Source: Clostridia bacterium
GTDB lineage: Bacteria; Bacillota; Clostridia; Oscillospirales; SIG627
Assembly: GCA_017517325.1 (NCBI GenBank)
Contig: JAFWZW010000003.1
Coordinates: 1 to 64,000 of the forward strand
Direction of reading: 5' to 3'
Length of the DNA: 64,000 nucleotides
Part shown: one piece after another, positions 58,920 through 64,000 of the stretch
How positions within the stretch are numbered: position 1 is the first letter of the stretch
How the letters are laid out: the number at the start of each line of letters is the position of its first letter
Notes under the pieces: model-generated
Databases searched by the model: none
What the model was told of the DNA's origin: nothing
The model's input: the letters and a program-made list of their open reading frames with translations, nothing else
Made by a program: the position numbers and the translations under genes

Positions 58920-59530
58920 TTTTTATCTCCCATAGATTTTAAGGCAAGGCGGATCAGATCCTGCAGATCCCGTGCTTCTCCCACAACGCCGCGCACGGCG
59001 CTTGCGGCCACCTGGGGCTGATAGCCCAAAACGATCAGGGCGTTCACCGCTTCGTTCAGGTCGGAAGCGGGAGCGGCCGAGGCGGCACCCGCATTGGAAG
59101 CAGGAATTGGTGAAACGGTGGTTTTTGCGATCTTATCCTTCAATTCCAGAATGATCTTCTGAGCGCCTTTCATCCCAAGGCCCTGAGCGGCCGTGAGCGC
59201 TTTGGCATCACCCGCCAGAACGCACATTGCCAGCTCCTCCGGTTCCAGCGCCGAAAGGATGCTGACGGCAACCTTGGGGCCGATACCGGAAACGTCAAGC
59301 AGATGGAGGAACATTTCCCGTTCCGTGGGACTGGAGAAGCCGTAAAGGGTCATATTGGGGCGATCCCCGGAGCCCATACTCAAATGGGTATAAACACGCA
59401 CATCCTTTTTACCCGAAAGGTGCCCTGCGGTCTTGGCGGAAACGTTCAGGCTCCAGCCGATGCCACCGGTATCCACCACGCAGGTGTTAAGGGAAAGGCT
59501 CTGAAGGGTGCCGGAAATATAATCAAACAT
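58916..59530 (-). CDS. ruvA: Holliday junction DNA helicase RuvA
   Basis: 204 residues. OB-fold (about 1-62), helix-hairpin-helix pair ([19 protein letters not shown] and [19 protein letters not shown]) and the C-terminal RuvB-binding domain ([20 protein letters not shown]). It binds the four-way junction. It follows ruvC immediately. Confidence 0.97.
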   Translation of the reverse strand: MFDYISGTLQSLSLNTCVVDTGGIGWSLNVSAKTAGHLSGKKDVRVYTHLSMGSGDRPNMTLYGFSSPTEREMFLHLLDVSGIGPKVAVSILSALEPEELAMCVLAGDAKALTAAQGLGMKGAQKIILELKDKIAKTTVSPIPASNAGAASAAPASDLNEAVNALIVLGYQPQVAASAVRGVVGEARDLQDLIRLALKSMGDKK

Positions 59531-60067
59531 TTATTTTCCTCCTGTTTTTTTGGAGTCCTGCAGCGTTTGCATTCTTGCGATCTTATTGGATGAACGGTAA
59601 CCATGGGTCAGGGCAATGGCAAGGGCGTCTGCCGCATCGTCTGGCCTTGGAACGCCCGGAAGATGAAAAAGGATTCGGACCATTTCCATAACCTGACGCT
59701 TTTCCGCTCTGCCGAAGCCAACCACCGATTGTTTTACCTGAAGGGGGGTATACTCAAAAATGGGGATCCCCCGTTCCTCGGCGGCGAGGAGAATGCATCC
59801 TCGTGCCTGCGCTACATTGATGACGGTCTTCTGGTTGTTGGAAAAAAAGAGCTCTTCAATGGCAAGGACATGGGGCTTATAAGTTTCGATCAGCTTTACC
59901 ACGCTGTCGTGAACATGGCGAATGCGCCGTTCCACAGGCTGACCCTTGGCAGTCTCAATGACGCCGCAGTTGATATATTCAAAGCGATCCCCCACCTTTC
60001 GGCAAACGCCGAAGCCCGTGGTGGCAATGCCGGGATCAATTCCCAGAATGATCATATTCTGCTCCAA
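59531..60067 (-). CDS. ruvC: Holliday junction resolvase RuvC
   Basis: 178 residues from TTG 60067, which has AAGGAGG 8 nt upstream; ATG 60055 (MIILGIDPG) with GGAG is an equally acceptable start. Catalytic acidic residues appear in LGIDPGIATTG, VLAIEELFF and the final RPDDAADALAIALTH. It cuts Holliday junctions. It heads the long leftward run, with promoter TTGACT, 17 bp, TATAGT at 60128-60156. Confidence 0.95.
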   Translation of the reverse strand: MEQNMIILGIDPGIATTGFGVCRKVGDRFEYINCGVIETAKGQPVERRIRHVHDSVVKLIETYKPHVLAIEELFFSNNQKTVINVAQARGCILLAAEERGIPIFEYTPLQVKQSVVGFGRAEKRQVMEMVRILFHLPGVPRPDDAADALAIALTHGYRSSNKIARMQTLQDSKKTGGK

Positions 60068-60127
60068 ATCCTCACCCTCCTTCCCTGAAAAAGCGCAAAA
60101 AAGCCCTTTTATATATATTATCATAAT

Positions 60128-60156
60128 ACTATACCACAAAAAGGCAGTGAAGTCAA
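60128..60156 (-). promoter_or_regulatory. Promoter of the ruvC-ruvA-ruvB run
   Basis: -35 TTGACT at 60151-60156 and -10 TATAGT at 60128-60133, 17-bp spacer, diverging from the MFS promoter. Confidence 0.7.
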
Positions 60157-60203
60157 TTCTAACCTTTAAATTTAAATCGAAGTTGAACGGCGACTCATTT
60201 TTC

Positions 60204-60232
60204 TTGCTTTTTGGCAAAAAATGTGATAAAAT
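60204..60232 (+). promoter_or_regulatory. Promoter of the MFS transporter gene
   Basis: TTGCTT, 17 bp, TAAAAT, 29 bp before the ATG. Confidence 0.65.
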
Positions 60233-60261
60233 CGAAGGGTATTCAGTTACTTGGAGGTCTT

Positions 60262-61533
60262 ATGAAACTAAACGTTAAACGTACCACGCTCATCGGGTTT
60301 GCCTTTATGTCCATTCTCGCTTTTTGGCAGATGTACGATCAGGTGATTCCTTATCTGCTTGAAAACAATTTCGGATTCTCCACCTTACAGACCAACTCCA
60401 TTATGTCGGTGGATAACGTTCTCGCCATATTTATGCTCCCCTTGTTCGGCGCACTTTCCGACCGCACCAAAACGCCTTTGGGAAAGCGAACTCCTTACAT
60501 TTTAGTGGGTACCGTTCTCTCCACTTGCCTGCTGATTTTCCTTGGAATCTTCACGGAAAACTTAAATCTTACCGGCTTTCTCGTTACTCTGTTTCTGCTC
60601 CTTTTCGTGATGAGCACCTACCGAACACCCGCGGTTGCCTATATGCCGGACGTAACCCCGAAGCCCCTTCGTTCCAAAGGAAACGCTATTATCAATCTGG
60701 TGGGTTACATCGGTGGTATTTTCTCCACCATTGTAATGATGTTCCTCCTGAAAAGCGAGAAGACGGAAAGCGGTGAATCGGTCTATTCGGAAGGTCAATC
60801 CTTTATGCCGGTCTTTCTGATCATTGCATCCTTTATGCTGCTCTCCGTTTTGATCCTGGTCTTTTCTATCAAGGAAAACGCGCTGCTCAAAAGCGTTGCC
60901 GGCACGGTAGACGATACCCCTGAAGAAGAACAAGGCAAAGGCGAAAAGCTCCCTCCCGCCGTTTTTCGCAGTCTCATTCTGATCCTTCTTTCCGTTTTTC
61001 TCTGGTTTATGGCCTATAACGCCGTTACCACAGCATTTTCCCGCTACTGTGTGGAAGAACTGGGTGCGGATCTCGGCGTTAGCTCCGGATATTTATTAAC
61101 CGCCACCATTTCCGCTATAGCCGCCTTCGTTCCCTTAGGCTGGCTTTCTGACAAGCTGGGGAGAAAAAAGACCGTGCTTTTGGGTATTCTTCTGATGACT
61201 GCCTGCTACGGCATTGCCATTACTCTCACCTCTGCCACACCGCTGATCTATCTGCTCTTCGGCATCGTAGGCGTGGGCTGGGCGGCCATCAACGTCAACT
61301 CCTTTCCTATGGTTGTGGAGATGGCAAAGGGTGGCGACGTTGGAAAATACACCGGCTTTTATTACACCTTCTCCATGGCAGCACAGATCACAACCCCTTT
61401 GGTTTCGGGCTTTCTCATTGATCACCTTTCCGCCGGTTACCGCATTCTTTTCCCCTACGCCGTTCTCTTCTCTCTCCTTTCCTTCGTCACAATGTCCTTC
61501 GTTAAACACGGGGATTCAAAAACAATCAAATGA
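60262..61533 (+). CDS. MFS transporter, SLC45/sugar type
   Basis: 423 residues from ATG 60262 (GGAGG). Twelve membrane helices are apparent. The conserved loop GALSDRTKTPLGKRTPYILVG after helix 2 is the sugar-cation symporter form, and GWLSDKLGRKKT repeats it in the second half. The sugar substrate is unknown. It lies 10 bp upstream of a GDPD gene, so the two are probably co-transcribed. Confidence 0.88.
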   Translation: MKLNVKRTTLIGFAFMSILAFWQMYDQVIPYLLENNFGFSTLQTNSIMSVDNVLAIFMLPLFGALSDRTKTPLGKRTPYILVGTVLSTCLLIFLGIFTENLNLTGFLVTLFLLLFVMSTYRTPAVAYMPDVTPKPLRSKGNAIINLVGYIGGIFSTIVMMFLLKSEKTESGESVYSEGQSFMPVFLIIASFMLLSVLILVFSIKENALLKSVAGTVDDTPEEEQGKGEKLPPAVFRSLILILLSVFLWFMAYNAVTTAFSRYCVEELGADLGVSSGYLLTATISAIAAFVPLGWLSDKLGRKKTVLLGILLMTACYGIAITLTSATPLIYLLFGIVGVGWAAINVNSFPMVVEMAKGGDVGKYTGFYYTFSMAAQITTPLVSGFLIDHLSAGYRILFPYAVLFSLLSFVTMSFVKHGDSKTIK

Positions 61534-61543
61534 GGTAACGAAA

Positions 61544-62356
61544 ATGACCATTCTTCTCATCGTCATTGCGGCAATAACGGCTCTTACTCTGATCTTTCTT
61601 CTCATCATTTCCCCCTCGGATCGCAAGCATAAAGACGTGGATCTGCTGAACGGGGCTTACATTGCCCACCGCGGCCTTCACAACAAAGAGGCTGGCGTGC
61701 CCGAAAATTCCCTCCTCTCCTTTCAAAAAGCCATTGAAAGAGGCTATGCCATTGAAATCGATATTCACCTGACAAAGGACGGAAAGGTCGTGGTCTACCA
61801 CGACCACAAGCTGGAGCGTGGATGCGGTGTCAAGGGTAGAGTGGAGGAAAAGACACTGGAGGAATTGAAGTCTTACCGTCTGTTCGGCACGAAGGAAAAG
61901 ATCCCTACCCTGGAAGAAACGCTGAAGGCCGTTAACGGAAACGTATTTCTTCTCATTGAATACAAAGCAAAGAAAAACAGCAAAGCTCTTTGCAACGCCG
62001 CCGATAAAATTCTCTCCGATTACAAGGGTAAATACTTCATTCAATCCTTCTATCCACAGGTGCTTTTTTGGTACCGTTTTCACAACCGAAAGGTCTGCCG
62101 CGGGCTTTTGGGTGCCGACTTCCGTGATAAGGGGCCGGTGAAGAGAATGGCAGGCAATATGGTATTCAACTTCATTGCCCGCCCCGATTTTATTGCTTAC
62201 CGTCATACGGATGCCAAAAATCCTATGCGTCGCTTTGCTTGCTGGCTGGGCGCGGAGCGTCTTGGCTGGACTTTTACCTCTCAAGAAGATCTCAATGCGG
62301 GAAAAAAGTATTTCAGCGGCTATATTTTCGAGCAATTTATTCCCGAAAAGAAATAA
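61544..62356 (+). CDS. Glycerophosphodiester phosphodiesterase, membrane-anchored
   Basis: 270 residues from ATG 61544 (GAGGTAACG upstream). One N-terminal membrane helix (about 2-22). Catalytic IAHRGLHNKEAGVPENSLLSFQ has both HRG and PEN, followed by IEIDIHLTKDGKVVVYHDHKLER, all as in active GDPD enzymes. It hydrolyses glycerophosphodiesters from membrane lipids. The complete active site contrasts with the divergent copy at 22.5 kb. Confidence 0.92.
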   Translation: MTILLIVIAAITALTLIFLLIISPSDRKHKDVDLLNGAYIAHRGLHNKEAGVPENSLLSFQKAIERGYAIEIDIHLTKDGKVVVYHDHKLERGCGVKGRVEEKTLEELKSYRLFGTKEKIPTLEETLKAVNGNVFLLIEYKAKKNSKALCNAADKILSDYKGKYFIQSFYPQVLFWYRFHNRKVCRGLLGADFRDKGPVKRMAGNMVFNFIARPDFIAYRHTDAKNPMRRFACWLGAERLGWTFTSQEDLNAGKKYFSGYIFEQFIPEKK

Positions 62357-62372
62357 AATCCCATTTTCTTAC

Positions 62373-62401
62373 TTGACACGTGTTTTCCTGCGTGATACAA
62401 T
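62373..62401 (+). promoter_or_regulatory. Promoter of the aldolase gene
   Basis: TTGACA, 17 bp, TACAAT. The best promoter in this part of the window, in keeping with a highly expressed glycolytic gene. Confidence 0.75.
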
Positions 62402-62452
62402 AGATTGATTGTTAAAACGACAATAAAAAAAACAAATAAAGGAGATCAAAAA

Positions 62453-63424
62453 ATGGCACTTGTAACAACCAAAGAAATGTTTGAAAAGGCCTATAACGGT
62501 GGCTATGCCGTTGGTGCTTTCAACGTAAACAACATGGAGATCGTTCAGGGTATCACCGAAGCCTGCGCTGAAGAGAAATCCCCTGTTATCCTTCAGGTAT
62601 CCAAGGGCGCAAGAGCTTATGCTAACCACACTTACCTTGTTAAGCTGGTTGAAGCTGCAGTTCAGGAATGCCCCGAGATTCCGATCGCTCTGCACCTTGA
62701 CCACGGTGATAGCTTTGAGACCTGTAAATCCTGTATCGACGGCGGTTTCACCTCCGTTATGATCGATGCTTCCTCCAAGCCCTTCGAAGAAAACATCGAA
62801 ATTACCAAGAAGGTAGTTGAATACGCTCACGCTCACGGAGTTGTGGTAGAAGCTGAGCTCGGCTCTCTTGCCGGTATCGAGGATGAAGTGAACGTTGCTG
62901 CTGAGGCCGCTTCCTACACCCGTCCCGAAGAGGTTGAGGAATTCGTTTCCAAGACCGGCTGTGACTCTCTTGCCATTGCCATCGGCACTTCCCACGGCGC
63001 ATACAAATTCACCCCCGAGCAGTGCACCGTAAACGAGCAGGGCATTCTGGTTCCCCCCGCACTTCGCTTTGACGTGCTGGAAGAAGTAACCAAGAGACTT
63101 CCCGGCTTCCCCATCGTTCTGCACGGTTCTTCCTCCGTTCCTCAGGAATACGTTAAGATGGTGAACGAGAACGGCGGTAAGATGCCCAACGCTATCGGCG
63201 TTCCCGAAGAGCAGCTCCGCAAGGCAGCAAGCCTCTCCGTATGCAAGATCAACATCGACTCTGACCTCCGTCTTGCTATGACCGGTACCATCCGTAAGTT
63301 CTTCAACGATGAGCCCAGCAAGTTCGACCCCAGAGAATATCTGAAGCCCGCAAGAGCCAACATTAAAGAGATCGTTCGTCACAAGTTGATCAACGTTCTG
63401 GGTTGCGCAGGCAAGGCTGAGTAA
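62453..63424 (+). CDS. fba: Class II fructose-bisphosphate aldolase
   Basis: 323 residues from ATG 62453 with AAAGGAG. Zinc ligands lie in LHLDHGDSFE (about 80-89), VVEAELGSLAG and GTSHGAYKF, and substrate contacts in VLHGSSSVPQEY. It splits fructose-1,6-bisphosphate. It may also use tagatose bisphosphate, which sequence alone does not exclude. Confidence 0.95.
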   Translation: MALVTTKEMFEKAYNGGYAVGAFNVNNMEIVQGITEACAEEKSPVILQVSKGARAYANHTYLVKLVEAAVQECPEIPIALHLDHGDSFETCKSCIDGGFTSVMIDASSKPFEENIEITKKVVEYAHAHGVVVEAELGSLAGIEDEVNVAAEAASYTRPEEVEEFVSKTGCDSLAIAIGTSHGAYKFTPEQCTVNEQGILVPPALRFDVLEEVTKRLPGFPIVLHGSSSVPQEYVKMVNENGGKMPNAIGVPEEQLRKAASLSVCKINIDSDLRLAMTGTIRKFFNDEPSKFDPREYLKPARANIKEIVRHKLINVLGCAGKAE

Positions 63425-63441
63425 TTCTAACCGAGATAACG

Positions 63442-63468
63442 AAAAACGCCGCAAATTGCGGCGTTTTT
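63442..63468. terminator. Bidirectional terminator
   Basis: AAAAACGCCGC, loop AAATT, GCGGCGTTTTT, between the convergent aldolase and isomerase-like genes. Confidence 0.85.
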
Positions 63469-63477
63469 TTCTTTTGC

Positions 63478-64000
63478 TTATTTATTTTCGTTTCCTTCCC
63501 AAGCGAGAAATTCTTCGCTGAGCATATAATCCATCAAATTGCGGATATAAGAAAGCTTCATAAGCCTGACGCGGAAGGGACAGGTAACGGAGCTGTGCTC
63601 CCCACCGATCTCCAAATTGAAGATCCCCCGGTATCCGGCGTCAACCAAGGCTTGGACCACTTCATCCCAATGAATGCTGTGATTGTTGTTAAAGGGCAGA
63701 AGATGCTGATCCCGAACGCCGTCGTTGTTGTCAATATGAAGCGCTTTTAGTTTATCTCCCGCTTTCAGGATAAATTCCCTTTGGGATTGCTTTGCCAGCC
63801 CTAAAGCGTTTACAAGGTGCAAATGCCCCGTATCCAGACAGATCCCCAAATTGTCGGCACTGACCTCATCCATATACCTGAAGATCTGCTCTACCGTGAA
63901 AACGTCTGCATTTTTATAAAGATTTTCAATACAAAGGCAAATATCCGTTCCTTTCACGAAATCGGAAAGCTCCGCAAGGACGGGCAAAACCTTTTGGTGC
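63478..64000 (-). CDS. Sugar phosphate isomerase/epimerase-like protein, C-terminal part
   Basis: The gene enters from beyond the right edge of the window; about 174 C-terminal residues are visible. The xylose-isomerase-like TIM barrel shows in DICLCIENLY, NLGICLDTGHLHL, KLKALHIDNNDG and GIFNLEIGGEHS, where the metal-binding Glu, Asp and His fall. The exact sugar cannot be named. Start and N-terminus are not seen. Confidence 0.85.
   Translation of the reverse strand, partial: HQKVLPVLAELSDFVKGTDICLCIENLYKNADVFTVEQIFRYMDEVSADNLGICLDTGHLHLVNALGLAKQSQREFILKAGDKLKALHIDNNDGVRDQHLLPFNNNHSIHWDEVVQALVDAGYRGIFNLEIGGEHSSVTCPFRVRLMKLSYIRNLMDYMLSEEFLAWEGNENK

Overview
The window reads as a chromosomal segment of a spore-forming Firmicute of class Clostridia, probably an uncultured gut Oscillospirales-like lineage. 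The basis is a SCIFF ranthipeptide locus, an scpA-scpB-DUF2953-ytfJ(gerW)-dacF-rluB cluster, a group II ECF transporter with a PanT-like S component, a type III pantothenate kinase, and Gram-positive style promoters and AAGGAGG ribosome sites. The genus cannot be fixed from the sequence alone.

Bases 1-17,311 hold a genomic island lodged in coaX. The 3' half of coaX occurs twice: a fragment at 1-244 and the matching part of the intact gene at 17,068-17,311 (3 mismatches in 244 bp by eye). Between them lies one long leftward gene train: a TetR regulator, two SipW-type signal peptidases, two tiny membrane proteins, six proteins with SipW-type signal peptides (TasA/camelysin-like, among them a 1,805-residue protein ending in a Hint self-processing domain), one sortase-type anchored protein and a small broken cysteine-rich gene. 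A tyrosine recombinase and an Xre regulator sit at the right end. Upstream of tetR, a 280-bp segment bounded by perfect 22-bp inverted repeats carries a consensus promoter and a strong terminator hairpin, beside the recombinase gene. This looks like an invertible promoter, now in the ON orientation, that phase-varies a whole extracellular-fibre operon. Three intergenic copies of a covarying two-hairpin motif punctuate the operon.

Bases 17.7-21.8 kb hold panT-coaX and a three-gene operon (glycosyltransferase, histidine phosphatase, FAD-dependent oxidoreductase). A tRNA-Leu(UAG) follows, then about 600 bp of hairpin-rich repeats that include a copied tRNA 3' end. Bases 22.4-32.2 kb carry individually promoted genes: a GDPD-like protein, an NlpC/YiiX-like protein, mnmM, a nitroreductase, a YhcH-type protein, sfsA, the SCIFF peptide and its radical SAM maturase, an Orn/Lys/Arg decarboxylase-like protein, aspA and tag.

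Bases 32.3-42.4 kb are a leftward housekeeping run (DUF3048 lipoprotein, argS, yebC, an rRNA methyltransferase, an M50 protease, scpA, scpB, DUF2953, ytfJ, dacF, rluB) that ends at tmRNA. A peptide-binding lipoprotein gene stands alone at 42.6-44.3 kb. Bases 44.5-60.1 kb form a second long leftward run from ruvC through ruvA, ruvB, ecfA1, ecfA2, ecfT, truA, cvpA, pgsA, a clpE-like gene and a P-type ATPase homologue that has lost its phosphorylation motif, down to trmK and a Nif3-family gene. The right end carries an MFS transporter, a GDPD, a class II aldolase and a truncated sugar-phosphate isomerase-like gene.
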